DNA from: Methylobacillus methanolivorans
Lineage (GTDB): Bacteria; Pseudomonadota; Gammaproteobacteria; Burkholderiales; Methylophilaceae
Reading direction: 5' to 3'
NCBI RefSeq assembly: GCF_044751345.1
Contig: NZ_JBIWXY010000001.1
Span: 1,958,714-2,022,713, forward strand
Length of the DNA: 64,000 bases
The notes beneath the pieces were generated by a model that made no database searches, was not told the DNA's origin, and saw only the letters and a program-made list of their open reading frames with translations. Positions 25,601-34,041 of the stretch are shown here, piece by piece; within the stretch, counting starts at the first letter, position 1, and each line of letters opens with the position of its first letter. The position numbers were made by a program, and so were the translations under genes.

Positions 25601-25692
25601 TCGTCATTGGCGGGTTGGTGACTTCTACCTTGCTCACGCTGGTGCTGCTGCCCATCCTCTATCGCCGCTTCGGCATGCCGGAAAGGAATTGA
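22627..25692 (+). CDS. czcA: Heavy-metal RND efflux pump (CzcA/CusA family)
   Basis: 1021 residues, twelve membrane helices and two large periplasmic loops; proton-driven export of metal cations. HME-RND signatures: IDAFPDVSTTQVKI, FAEGTDIYWARQQVTERLNG, QPIEMRVNEMILGVRGDLA. Helix 4 reads GLSIAIGMLVDAAVVVVENV, with Asp near 400 and Glu near 407. The first Asp of the CzcA helix-4 triad is replaced by Ala, a pattern more like CusA. The periplasmic QPIEMR region is instead CzcA-like, so metal specificity (Zn/Co/Cd versus Cu/Ag) cannot be called. Confidence 0.93.
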   Translation: MLSFLIRLALTQRLLILVMTALLIGAGIQAFQQLPIDAFPDVSTTQVKIIIKAPGMPPEDVEARITAPIEIEMLGLPHQTMLRSVAKYALTDITIDFAEGTDIYWARQQVTERLNGVWDKLPPDATGGVAPLTTPLGEMFMFTIEGDLALQEKRSLLDWVIRPHLRTVPGVADVNALGGTVRSFEIIPDRARMYARGISLVQLQQALELNNRNDGAGRLDDGEESLLVRAEGRFQALQDVEATVIRNQDGNPVRIADVAEVRIGALTRYGAVSGNGEGETVQGLVLSLRGANAKEVVQGIKAKLAEIESQLPKGVSLHIFYDRSSLVDRAIGTVSKALMEAIVLVVVLLILFLGNLRAALTVALSLPLAVLITFILMRHVGISANLMSLGGLSIAIGMLVDAAVVVVENVVSHLAHGEQSRLPRLHLIFRAVKEVSVPVTSGIIIIVTVFLPLLTLQGLEGKLFSPVALTIVFALSGSLLLSFTVIPVLATFLLGKVNHEEPWLVRQALRIYQPALHWALEHSRLVFTVALLLLAITAFVYTLIGKTFMPEMDEGDIVMQTEKLPSINLESALAIDQVVQATILSQVPEVTQIIARTGTDELGLDPMGLNQTDSFLVLKPRAEWRSPDKNMLLDKLRKVMHDIPGMHYAFTQPIEMRVNEMILGVRGDLAIKIFGNDIDELNRLALHTVDVLQNIQGSEDVYTPINSGVQYLRITIDRLAAGRLGLDITQLEDTLRAQLEGKQLGIVQEGQRRTPVLLRGSKELQRSAAEFGNLRITLPDGSNVPISTVAKLERVDGPVKIDRERGNRMVVVIANVRDRDLVGFVEEAQHKVQQQVQLPQGYLMKWGGQFENQQRAAARLAIVVPLAIGLIFLLLFATFRSARQAALILCNIPFAMIGGVFALWASGEYLSVPASVGFIALLGIAVLNGVVMMSYFNQLAEQGMGIAQVVIEGAKRRLRPVLMTASIAAFGLVPLLFATGPGSEIQRPLAIVVIGGLVTSTLLTLVLLPILYRRFGMPERN

Positions 25693-25693
25693 T

Positions 25694-25999
25694 ATGTCAC
25701 ATCACCTGCTGCACATCCTGGTTTCCCCAAAACTGGAAGACGCCATGATCGATTGGCTGCTGGCACAAGAGCAGGCGCCAGTCTTTGAAACCAGCCGGGT
25801 CCAGCAATATGGCCGCTCTCTGGAGAGCCTGACAGAACGCGTTACGGGCTTCCGCCTGCAAGTGCTGTTCATGCTGCAAATCCCGGCACTCACACTGAAC
25901 ACCTTTTTGCCAGCCCTGGAGGAAAAATTCGGCAAAGAAGTCATCAGCTACCGCGTATTGGCGATCAGCAACAGCCATAGCCCCTGGCCAGCGACTTAG
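25694..25999 (+). CDS. DUF3240 protein of the metal efflux operon
   Basis: 101 residues, one base after the pump gene. It matches the small DUF3240 proteins that accompany czc-type operons (HHLLHILVSPKLEDAMIDWL; VTGFRLQVLFMLQIPA). The ferredoxin-like, PII-like size suggests a cytosolic regulator or metal sensor. No function is proved. Confidence 0.82.
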   Translation: MSHHLLHILVSPKLEDAMIDWLLAQEQAPVFETSRVQQYGRSLESLTERVTGFRLQVLFMLQIPALTLNTFLPALEEKFGKEVISYRVLAISNSHSPWPAT

Positions 26000-26062
26000 C
26001 CTGGCAAGAGCCACCAGCTGGCTATGGTATGATGTTGCCGTTTATCACCAGCGACACCGTCC

Positions 26063-26395
26063 ATGGCCAGCCATACCGATATTGATGCCAGCGAATTACA
26101 CGCGCTGCTTGAATCACAAAACACCATCCTGATTGATGTACGCAACGATGATGAAGTCGCCCGAGGCATCATCGAGGGTGCCATGCATATGCCGATGGCA
26201 GTGATTCCCGGCATGGGTAACTTGCTGTGCGAACACAACGACACCGCGCTCATTTTCTATTGCCACAGCGGCATACGCTCAGCACAAGCTGCTGCCTTCA
26301 TTGCCAACATGGCGCGCGACAACGTCTACAACCTGCGTGGCGGCATCCTGGCATGGGCCAATGCTGGCTACACTTTTGTACCAAAGATGGATTGA
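26063..26395 (+). CDS. Single-domain rhodanese-like sulfurtransferase
   Basis: 110 residues, one rhodanese domain: ILIDVRNDDEVARGIIEGAM, active Cys in FYCHSGIRSAQAA (near 73) and YNLRGGILAWANAGY. Would carry persulfide. Two bases after its stop begins a TusA homologue, so the pair probably forms a sulfur relay. Alternative: a GlpE-like thiosulfate sulfurtransferase. Confidence 0.92.
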   Translation: MASHTDIDASELHALLESQNTILIDVRNDDEVARGIIEGAMHMPMAVIPGMGNLLCEHNDTALIFYCHSGIRSAQAAAFIANMARDNVYNLRGGILAWANAGYTFVPKMD

Positions 26396-26397
26396 TC

Positions 26398-26643
26398 ATG
26401 GAATTTCATCAAGAGCTAGACGCACGCGGCCTCAGATGCCCGCTGCCCATCCTGCGCTGCAAAAAGGCACTGTCCGATGTTGCCGCAGGCGAGATCCTCA
26501 AGGTCACCGCTACCGACCCCGGCTCGGTCAAAGATTTTCAGGCCTTCTGCAAACAAACAGGGCATGAAATGCTTGCCATGGCCGAGAACGCGGATGCCCC
26601 TGAAAAAGAATTCATTTTCCATATCAAGAAACGGGCCGCCTGA
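26398..26643 (+). CDS. TusA/SirA-family sulfur carrier protein
   Basis: 81 residues from the ATG at 26398. The signature Cys-Pro box is LDARGLRCPLPILRCKKAL with Cys near residue 14 and a second Cys seven residues on. The rest follows the TusA fold (LKVTATDPGSVKDFQAFCKQ). It accepts persulfide from a rhodanese or desulfurase and passes it to tRNA thiolation, molybdenum cofactor or other routes. Coupled to the preceding rhodanese. Confidence 0.92.
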   Translation: MEFHQELDARGLRCPLPILRCKKALSDVAAGEILKVTATDPGSVKDFQAFCKQTGHEMLAMAENADAPEKEFIFHIKKRAA

Positions 26644-26670
26644 CCCTCACCACGCAAAGGAAGCAACACG

Positions 26671-27720
26671 ATGAGCAAGGGGTTGAGACTTTCCGAAAAG
26701 TGGTTCCGGCGTGGTTTGTGGCTGGTTGCCTTGATCTTCGCCAACTTCCTCATCGGGCTGGGCCAAAGCGTCATCCAGGATCTGCCGCGCATTGAGCACC
26801 ACTACTCCACTGAGGATTTCCTCGACCATGCGCAGGCAAACCCGCTACGCGAACACCTCAATCACGCCCAACAACAACGCCAGGATATTCATGAGCAGGT
26901 GCAGCAAGCGCAGTTAAGGCGCAATACGGCCAGCAGCGATTACAACGCCGCGCGTGATATCTTCAATAACTGGCTATCCACACGCCATGCCACCGAGCAA
27001 GCCGCACAAGATACAGAGCTGATCAGCCGGACTCAGCAGTTGGATAAGCTCAAGGCCGTGGAACGCGAAACACAATCCAGCGTCGAGCAATTAGAAAAGC
27101 AATCATTAGACGTCCAACAGCAAGAATCTCGCTTGCAACAACAGTTGGACAAACTGCAGCAAACTGCCTATGAGCGCTACGCAGATGCCATGCACGCGCA
27201 GGAAATCCGCGTTTTCCTCTATCGGCTGGCCTTGACACTGCCATTGCTGCTAGTAGCCGCTTGGTTATTCTTGAAGCACAGAAAAAGTACTTACTGGCCC
27301 TTTGTCTGGGGCTTTATCCTGTTTGCGCTGTTCGCCTTCTTTGTCGAACTGGTGCCTTATCTCCCCAGCTATGGCGGCTATGTGCGCTACGGTGTGGGCC
27401 TGCTGTTAACCGTGTTGATCGGGCGGCAAGCCATCATTGCGCTTAACAGCTATCTTGAAAAACAGAAGCTGGCAGAACAACAGCCGGAAACGAAGCGTCG
27501 CGAGGAGCTCAGCTATGATACGGCACTCGCTCGCCTTGCCAAGAATGTCTGCCCAGGTTGCGAACGCAACGTCGACCTTAAAGATACGCTGAACGATTTC
27601 TGCCCGCATTGCGGCATTGGCCTGCATAACTATTGCACGGCTTGCAATGCACGCAAGAGTGCTTTCTCGCGCTTTTGCCACAAATGCGGCGCATCGGGTG
27701 CCCAGCCCTCAGCCGATTAA
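26671..27720 (+). CDS. Membrane protein with coiled coil and C-terminal double zinc ribbon
   Basis: 349 residues. Layout: one helix near 19-36, a long Gln/Glu-rich coiled coil from about 60 to 170, three helices between about 180 and 260, a linker, and a zinc-ribbon tail with four C-x-x-C knuckles: VCPGCERN, FCPHCGIG, YCTACNAR, FCHKCGAS. The zinc tail is probably cytoplasmic. It follows TusA at 27 bases and ends two bases from the convergent bestrophin gene. I do not recognise a characterised homologue. Confidence 0.75.
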   Translation: MSKGLRLSEKWFRRGLWLVALIFANFLIGLGQSVIQDLPRIEHHYSTEDFLDHAQANPLREHLNHAQQQRQDIHEQVQQAQLRRNTASSDYNAARDIFNNWLSTRHATEQAAQDTELISRTQQLDKLKAVERETQSSVEQLEKQSLDVQQQESRLQQQLDKLQQTAYERYADAMHAQEIRVFLYRLALTLPLLLVAAWLFLKHRKSTYWPFVWGFILFALFAFFVELVPYLPSYGGYVRYGVGLLLTVLIGRQAIIALNSYLEKQKLAEQQPETKRREELSYDTALARLAKNVCPGCERNVDLKDTLNDFCPHCGIGLHNYCTACNARKSAFSRFCHKCGASGAQPSAD

Positions 27721-27721
27721 G

Positions 27722-28624
27722 CTATAACAACACACCTTCTTGCGCCTGCAATGCAGGCGGCAAGGGCTCATCCAGCATTTCCAGCACAGCAATCTCGATA
27801 TTGCGGCTCATGGCATCCAGCGGCAGATCGTTAGGCTCGGTGCCGAAAGGGTCTGATATTTGGTCGCCCAAGGCATCCAACCCAAAGAAGGTATAAGCCA
27901 GGATACATACCGCCACGGGGGTAAGCCAACCGATGCTATCCACCAGGCAGAACGGTAGCAGGAAGCAATACACATGCACCACGCGATGCAGCATCAAGAT
28001 GTAAGGGTAAGGAATCGGCGTGCTCTTGATGCGCTCACACCCACCCAGCACATGCGATAGCTGGTTGATCTGGGTATCCATCTGCGCCAGCATGATAGGG
28101 TCCAGCTTGGATAAACGGGCATACTCCGTCACGCGCTTTCCCAAGGTGGCCAGCATCAACGATGGTGCATGAAGTTGCCGCTTCACCTCATCGTCTGCAA
28201 TCCGATTGGTATTTTCATATATAACGTCGCGCAAAAAATTTCGCATCGCATACGGGTACGCCAACAACGGTTGCAGCAGATATAAACGCTCTTCGCGATC
28301 CAGTTGCGGAAAAAACTGCTGCACTTGGCGTGTGAGATTACGGGCGCTAATCAGCAATTCGCCCCATAACGTGCGTGCTTCCCAGAAGCGTTGGTAGGCC
28401 ACACTATTACGAAAACCAAGGAAAATTGCCAGCGTCAGGCCCCACAAGGTGAAAGGGGTAGCAGTCAGCGTGACTTTGTAGTGATAAAGCGTGCCGTGGG
28501 TCGCCACCACCAGCGAGCTCAGCACTGTCGTAAACAGCACCTTGCGCCAGATGCTGGGGATAATTGAGCCTTTAAGCGAAAACAGCAGTACCCGGGCGCT
28601 GGGATTTTGTGGATGAGTGATCAT
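27722..28624 (-). CDS. Bestrophin-family channel (UPF0187/YneE-like)
   Basis: 300 residues. Pentameric anion or cation channel family of the inner membrane. Family landmarks: SIIPSIWRKVLFTTVLSSLV at helix 1, LGFRNSVAYQRFWEARTLWG after helix 2, and the C-terminal segment FGLDALGDQISDPFGTEPND. The ATG follows AGGAGAAG. It lies 33 bases after the valS stop and may be read through from valS. Confidence 0.9.
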   Translation of the reverse strand: MITHPQNPSARVLLFSLKGSIIPSIWRKVLFTTVLSSLVVATHGTLYHYKVTLTATPFTLWGLTLAIFLGFRNSVAYQRFWEARTLWGELLISARNLTRQVQQFFPQLDREERLYLLQPLLAYPYAMRNFLRDVIYENTNRIADDEVKRQLHAPSLMLATLGKRVTEYARLSKLDPIMLAQMDTQINQLSHVLGGCERIKSTPIPYPYILMLHRVVHVYCFLLPFCLVDSIGWLTPVAVCILAYTFFGLDALGDQISDPFGTEPNDLPLDAMSRNIEIAVLEMLDEPLPPALQAQEGVLL

Positions 28625-28657
28625 GAACTTCTCCTGTTATCCCGACCCGGGTGAGGT

Positions 28658-31492
28658 TTATTTCAGCTTGGCAAGCTGGGCCTGCAATTTGGCGAGCGTA
28701 TCGCTAAATGCCGCCAGCCGGGCTTTTTCCTGCTCAACCACCGCTGCCGGCGCACGCGCTACAAAGCTTTCGTTGCCCAGCTTGGCTTGTGCCTTGGTCA
28801 TCTCGGCATCGATGCGGCTGATTTCCTTGCTCAAGCGCTCTTTCTCGGCAGCTACGTCAATCTCGATTTTAAGCATGAGCTTGAAATCACCTGCCAGTGC
28901 CACAGGTGCATCGGCCTCTGGCAACTCGGCGACAATCTCGACCTCAGACAGTTTAGCCAAGGCTTTCAGATGTGGCGCATACGCTGCCAGCTTTTCCTGA
29001 TCACCAGCCGCAATCAAGGGAACACGAGTAGCAGGTGATACACCCATCTCACCACGCAGACTACGGCAGGCATCTACCGACTCCTTCAGCAGAGCAACCC
29101 AGGCTTCGGATTGCTCATCCAGCTTGGCTGGCTGGGTCACCGGATATTGCTCCAGCATGATGCTGGGGCCAGTGCGGCCAGACATCGGGCCTATGGTCTG
29201 CCAGATTTCCTCGGTAATGAACGGCATCAAGGGGTGCGCCAAGCGCAGGATGGTTTCCAGCACGCGCAGCAAGGTGCGGCGCGTGGCGCGCTGTTGGGCC
29301 TCGTCGCCATTCTGCAATTGCACCTTGGCCAGCTCCAGATACCAGTCGCAGTATTCATCCCAGACGAACTTGTAAATGGCTTGCGCGACATTATCAAAAC
29401 GATATTCGGCAAAACCCCGCTCAATATCCGCCTCAACACGTTGCAACAGGCTCACGACCCAGCGGTCCGCTGGTGAAAAATCCAGGTAGCCTTCTGGTTG
29501 TGTCTTGCAATCTTCCAGACCGCAATCCTTGCCCTCGGTGTTCATCAACACGAAGCGGGTAGCATTCCACAGCTTGTTGCAGAAGTTGCGGTAACCTTCG
29601 CAGCGTTGCAAGTCAAACTTGATATCACGCCCGGGCGAAGCCAACGAAGCAAAGGTGAAACGCAAAGCATCAGTACCAAATGCAGCAATACCTTCGGGGA
29701 ATTCCTTGCGTGTACGCTTCTCGATCTGCTCGGCCTGCTTGGGGTTCATCAGGCCAGTCGTGCGCTTCTTCACCAGCTCTTCAATGCCTATGCCGTCGAT
29801 CAGGTCGATCGGGTCAAGCACATTGCCCTTGGACTTGGACATTTTCTGGCCTTCCGCATCGCGGATCAGGCCATGAACATAGACATCCTTGAACGGGATC
29901 TTGCCGGTAATGTGCTTGGTCATCATCACCATGCGCGCTACCCAGAAGAAGATGATGTCGAAACCAGTCACCAACACGGAAGATGGCAGGAATTGCTGCA
30001 ACGCCTGGTTAGCCTGGTCTTGCGCCTCGTCACCGGTCCAGTCCAATGTAGAGAATGGCCACAAGGCAGCGGAGTACCAAGTATCCAGCACATCGGAGTC
30101 ACGCTTCAAGTTGCCACGATAACCATCGTTGGCAGCGAGTTGGATCGCCTCGGTTTCGTTATGCGCGACATACACCTTGCCATCGTCGCTATACCAGGCT
30201 GGAATCTGGTGACCCCACCATAGCTGGCGCGAAATACACCAATCCTGGATGTTATTCAGCCACTGGTTATAGGTATTCACCCAGTTTTCCGGCACGAAGC
30301 GGATTTCGCCATTGGCAACCACTTCCAGTGCTTTTTCGGTGATGCTCTGACCATCTGCGCCCGGCTTGCTCATCGCCACAAACCACTGATCGGTCAACAT
30401 CGGCTCAATCACGACATTGGTACGGTCGCCGCGCGGCACCTTGAGCTTGTGCTTATCCACCTTGACCAGGAAACCTTGGGCCTCGAGGTCAGCAACGATT
30501 TGCTTACGCGCAGCAAAACGCTCCAGGCCCTGATATTGCGCTGGAGCGGCATCGTTGATATGGCCATCCAGCGTAAGAATACTGATCATCGGCAGTTGAT
30601 GGCGCTGGCCCACGGCATAGTCATTGAAGTCATGCGCTGGTGTGACCTTGACCACGCCAGTGCCAAACTCACGGTCAACATAATCATCGGCAATGACCGG
30701 GATTTCACGGTCACACAAAGGCAGCTTCACTTGCTTGCCAATCAGGTGGGCGTAGCGCTCATCCTCGGGATGCACCATCACCGCAACGTCGCCCAGCATG
30801 GTTTCGGGGCGCGTCGTCGCTACCGTCAGTTCGCCATTGCCATCGGCCAATGGATAACGGATATGCCAAAGTGAACCGTCTTCTTCCTCAGAGATCACTT
30901 CGAGATCGGAAACAGCGGTATGCAACTTGGGATCCCAGTTCACCAGGCGCTTGCCGCGATAAATCAGGCCCTCATTGTAGAGACGCACAAACGTCTCAGT
31001 GACAGTCTTGGACAATCCCTCATCCATGGTGAAGCGCTCACGGCTCCAATCAGGCGAAGTACCCAAGCGGCGCATTTGCTTGGTAATGCTGCCGCCGGAG
31101 TATTCCTTCCACTCCCAGACTTTCTCCAGGAACTTGTCGCGACCAAGGTCGTGGCGGCTGACACCCTGCGCATCGAGTTGGCGCTCAACGACAATCTGCG
31201 TTGCAATCCCGGCATGGTCAGTGCCCGGCTGCCACAATGTATTGTCGCCACGCATGCGGTGATAACGCGTCAACGCATCCATGATGGTCTGGTTGAAACC
31301 ATGACCCATGTGCAGCGTACCGGTCACATTGGGTGGCGGCAACAGGATGCAGAAATTGTCTTGTTTAGAGGAATCCAAGCCCGCTGCATAGTAACCACGG
31401 TCTTCCCAAAATTGGTACCAGCGGCTTTCTATGTGCTTGGGTTCAAAGGATTTAGCGAGTGTGCTCTCGTTGGCTTGTGCGTCTGTATTCAT
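28658..31492 (-). CDS. valS: Valyl-tRNA synthetase
   Basis: Class I aminoacyl-tRNA synthetase with editing domain. 944 residues from the ATG at 31492; further in-frame ATGs at 31510 and 31519 are possible but the family normally begins close to LAKSFEPKHIESRWYQFWE. HIGH-type motif HMGH in NVTGTLHMGHGFNQT near residue 60 and KMSKS in GQKMSKSKGNVLDP near 550. A C-terminal coiled-coil arm (about 880-944) is complete. Confidence 0.97.
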   Translation of the reverse strand: MNTDAQANESTLAKSFEPKHIESRWYQFWEDRGYYAAGLDSSKQDNFCILLPPPNVTGTLHMGHGFNQTIMDALTRYHRMRGDNTLWQPGTDHAGIATQIVVERQLDAQGVSRHDLGRDKFLEKVWEWKEYSGGSITKQMRRLGTSPDWSRERFTMDEGLSKTVTETFVRLYNEGLIYRGKRLVNWDPKLHTAVSDLEVISEEEDGSLWHIRYPLADGNGELTVATTRPETMLGDVAVMVHPEDERYAHLIGKQVKLPLCDREIPVIADDYVDREFGTGVVKVTPAHDFNDYAVGQRHQLPMISILTLDGHINDAAPAQYQGLERFAARKQIVADLEAQGFLVKVDKHKLKVPRGDRTNVVIEPMLTDQWFVAMSKPGADGQSITEKALEVVANGEIRFVPENWVNTYNQWLNNIQDWCISRQLWWGHQIPAWYSDDGKVYVAHNETEAIQLAANDGYRGNLKRDSDVLDTWYSAALWPFSTLDWTGDEAQDQANQALQQFLPSSVLVTGFDIIFFWVARMVMMTKHITGKIPFKDVYVHGLIRDAEGQKMSKSKGNVLDPIDLIDGIGIEELVKKRTTGLMNPKQAEQIEKRTRKEFPEGIAAFGTDALRFTFASLASPGRDIKFDLQRCEGYRNFCNKLWNATRFVLMNTEGKDCGLEDCKTQPEGYLDFSPADRWVVSLLQRVEADIERGFAEYRFDNVAQAIYKFVWDEYCDWYLELAKVQLQNGDEAQQRATRRTLLRVLETILRLAHPLMPFITEEIWQTIGPMSGRTGPSIMLEQYPVTQPAKLDEQSEAWVALLKESVDACRSLRGEMGVSPATRVPLIAAGDQEKLAAYAPHLKALAKLSEVEIVAELPEADAPVALAGDFKLMLKIEIDVAAEKERLSKEISRIDAEMTKAQAKLGNESFVARAPAAVVEQEKARLAAFSDTLAKLQAQLAKLK

Positions 31493-31644
31493 AGCGCGCA
31501 ATTCTAGCATATCGACCATGTTTGATTTCTGAAAAAACCCAAGAAAACCATAGGCCGCCCAGTCATCGGATTGTCACGGGAACACACTAGATTAAGCGCC
31601 GACAGTAGCACCACCAACAAGGCACCTGTACCGGAGATCTCACA

Positions 31645-33060
31645 ATGACATTGAAACACTCGCTGATTGCCATGGCCTTGGCAATGGCCTTCCACAACGC
31701 CCATGCGGCCCCTGTTTTTATCGCCACCGGCTCCATTTCCGGTGCGGATTTATCCGACCTGACCGGCACACTGGAAAGCGGTGTAGCCGCCAATATTCTC
31801 GGTGGCATGAGTTCAGGCCTGGCCTGGGCTGGCGGCAATACCTTCCTGGCCTTGCCGGATCGTGGCCCGAATGCAACTAATTGGAACGCCGCAGTAGACA
31901 ACACCACTTCGTACATCCCTCGCTTCAACACGGTGACATTGAACCTGAGCGCAACCGTGACAGGCGGCGTCTACAATTATTCGCTGACCCCCACCTTGAC
32001 CAGCACCACCCTGCTTTATAGCAGCACAGCGCTAAACTATGGCGCTGTCACGCCCAGCATCAACACCGCAGGCAAATATTATTTCAGCGGACGCTCTGAC
32101 AACTTTGCCGCAGGCAACTCGCTGAACAGCAACAATGCCCGGCTAGACCCTGAAGCCATCCGTGTTTCCAATGATGGCAAAAGCGTTTACATCTCAGATG
32201 AATACGGCCCTTATGTTTATCAATTCAACCGCGCCACTGGCGAGCGCACCAATGTCTACAGCCTGCCTTCCGCATTCGCAGCCAACAACCTGAGCAGCCA
32301 AGGCGCACTGGAAATCAGCGGCAACAGTGCTGGACGTCTTGCCAACAAAGGCATGGAAGGCCTGGCGATTACCCCTAATGGCAAAACACTGGTTGGCTTT
32401 GAGCAAGGCCCGCTACTGCAGGATGGTGGCGACGGTGGCCGTATCAATCGCATCGTTACCATCGACACTGCCACTGGTGCCACCAAGCAGTTTGTGTATG
32501 ACAACCTGCTCACGGATAAAAACAAGACCTACAACAGCAGTGAAATCCTGGCGGTGAATGACCATGAGTTCTTGGTGCTGGAGCGCGATGGCAAGGGTCT
32601 GGGTGATGGCTCCAAGGCTGACGTCAAGCGTATCTACAAGATTGACCTGGCAGGCGCTACCGACATCAGCACCTTGAACCTGAGTGGCGAAGCCAACCTG
32701 CTGCCGTATGCCGTGCAGAAAACCTTGTTCCTGGATTTGAAGAGCAGTTTCACCGCAGCGGGCATCACGGCCAGCAATATCCCATCCAAGCTTGAAGGCA
32801 TGGCCTTCGGTGCAGACATCATCGAAAATGGCCTGACCTACCATACCCTGTATGTGGGCAACGACAACGACTTCATTGCAGAAGCAGGTGATAACAAGTT
32901 TTTTGTATTCAAATTCACCGATGCTGACCTGGGCACCACTACTGGCTTTGTCAACCAGGCCTTCATCGCTGCAGTGCCAGAAGCCGATAGCTACGCGATG
33001 TTGCTGGCTGGGCTGGGCGTGATTGGTTTTGTGACACGCCGCCGCTCAATGCAGTCTTAA
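31645..33060 (+). CDS. Secreted esterase-like phytase-family protein with PEP-CTERM tail
   Basis: 471 residues. Signal peptide ending AFHNAHAA, then a beta-propeller-like region with motifs of the esterase-like/phytase-like family (LALPDRGPNAT, LDPEAIRVSNDGKSVYISDE, KGMEGLAITPNGKTLVGFEQ). The C-terminus VPEADSYAMLLAGLGVIGFV followed by TRRR is a PEP-CTERM sorting signal, so the protein should be processed by an exosortase and delivered to the cell surface or exopolysaccharide. Possible role in phosphate scavenging is inference. Monocistronic with its own terminator. Confidence 0.85.
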   Translation: MTLKHSLIAMALAMAFHNAHAAPVFIATGSISGADLSDLTGTLESGVAANILGGMSSGLAWAGGNTFLALPDRGPNATNWNAAVDNTTSYIPRFNTVTLNLSATVTGGVYNYSLTPTLTSTTLLYSSTALNYGAVTPSINTAGKYYFSGRSDNFAAGNSLNSNNARLDPEAIRVSNDGKSVYISDEYGPYVYQFNRATGERTNVYSLPSAFAANNLSSQGALEISGNSAGRLANKGMEGLAITPNGKTLVGFEQGPLLQDGGDGGRINRIVTIDTATGATKQFVYDNLLTDKNKTYNSSEILAVNDHEFLVLERDGKGLGDGSKADVKRIYKIDLAGATDISTLNLSGEANLLPYAVQKTLFLDLKSSFTAAGITASNIPSKLEGMAFGADIIENGLTYHTLYVGNDNDFIAEAGDNKFFVFKFTDADLGTTTGFVNQAFIAAVPEADSYAMLLAGLGVIGFVTRRRSMQS

Positions 33061-33085
33061 CAGTACTCAGCGTTCTATCGCTACC

Positions 33086-33114
33086 AGCCCTTGCCGATGC
33101 AAGGGCTTTTTATT
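33086..33114 (+). terminator. Intrinsic terminator after the PEP-CTERM phytase-like gene
   Basis: Nine-pair stem AGCCCTTGC / GCAAGGGCT with loop CGAT, followed by TTTTATTT. Confidence 0.88.
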
Positions 33115-33122
33115 TGCGGCAG

Positions 33123-34019
33123 CTACCAAGGATGCTCACCCACCCAGAAGAATGCACCTATCGCGACGATCAATATCAGCAGATGCACCCAGCTCCAGCA
33201 TTGGTACTGCTGCCGCAGGCGTTGTGGGGAAAGGCTGGAAAGCAAGAATATACGGCCATCTGCAGGTGCCCGGATGACATGCACTCCCGCCGTTGCCCGC
33301 CACTCGCGATGCTGTTTCTCTACCTCACGAGCAGCAGCGCGGCGCGCCAGCTCCCATTCCTTCAGGTCGATCTCGCCATTGCCATCCAGGTCAAAGCGTT
33401 GCAGTAGATTGGCTTTATCCTGCTTCCACTCTGCCAGCAGGGCCGAAACATCCTCGCGTGGATTAAGCGGCGTATTGGCACCGCCCACTGTGGTCAATTC
33501 GCCCAGTACGTAAATTGACCCGCCAAAGAGTATCTCCTCCACCCGCTTGTAATCTGCCTGGTAGGTCACTCTGCGCTCTGCCCCCATCACTTCCGCATGA
33601 TCAGGGTCAACAAAGCACTGGCCGTTGCCGTCCGTCATGATGAATGTCTCATGGCTCACGCCTTGATGCTCCAGGCGCCAACCATGATGACCATGCTTGC
33701 GATAGACCTTATAGCGATACCAGACACAGCGTAAAGCTGAAAATGGGCTGACGATCAAGTGCTCGGGATCAGTCAGCGCACGGCCATATAACTCGACATA
33801 GCCTTGCGCGGCCGAATTGATGCGAGAAGTAGGTAAATCGGCAATGGCTCGCACACGCCGATAATTAGCGACCCATGCCAAGCCACTCACCAACGCCACT
33901 AGCCCCAAGCACCATTGCCACACATCGGGCCGGCCAAACTGGATGCCGATCAGCAACAATGCCAGATGACTGACAGAAGTCAGCAAATCGACGTAATGCT
34001 GGCGCCAGCACCGCAACAT
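33123..34019 (-). CDS. GIDE-domain membrane protein with an EF-hand
   Basis: 298 residues. Two helices near the N-terminus (about 12-52) and one at the C-terminus (LLILIVAIGAFFWVG) flank a soluble part. The central part (VELYGRALTDPEHLIVSPFS, then RCVWYRYKVYRKHGHHGW) matches the GIDE-type domain often found beside LemA. A canonical calcium-binding EF-hand loop follows, FDLDGNGEIDLKEWELA, near residues 220-236. It lies 22 bases after the lemA-type gene in the same direction. Confidence 0.78.
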   Translation of the reverse strand: MLRCWRQHYVDLLTSVSHLALLLIGIQFGRPDVWQWCLGLVALVSGLAWVANYRRVRAIADLPTSRINSAAQGYVELYGRALTDPEHLIVSPFSALRCVWYRYKVYRKHGHHGWRLEHQGVSHETFIMTDGNGQCFVDPDHAEVMGAERRVTYQADYKRVEEILFGGSIYVLGELTTVGGANTPLNPREDVSALLAEWKQDKANLLQRFDLDGNGEIDLKEWELARRAAAREVEKQHREWRATAGVHVIRAPADGRIFLLSSLSPQRLRQQYQCWSWVHLLILIVAIGAFFWVGEHPW

Positions 34020-34041
34020 AAACAGGAGTTACAGCAGTACG

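Noticed and set aside
29498..30223. 241-residue plus-strand frame antisense to valS
   Set aside because: Shadow of valS codon bias with no motif.
31520..31644. Sigma54 (-24/-12) promoter before the PEP-CTERM phytase-like gene, and likewise before 35362
   Set aside because: No GG-N10-GC arrangement fitting the consensus was found, so direct control by the PrsR-like regulator is not claimed.
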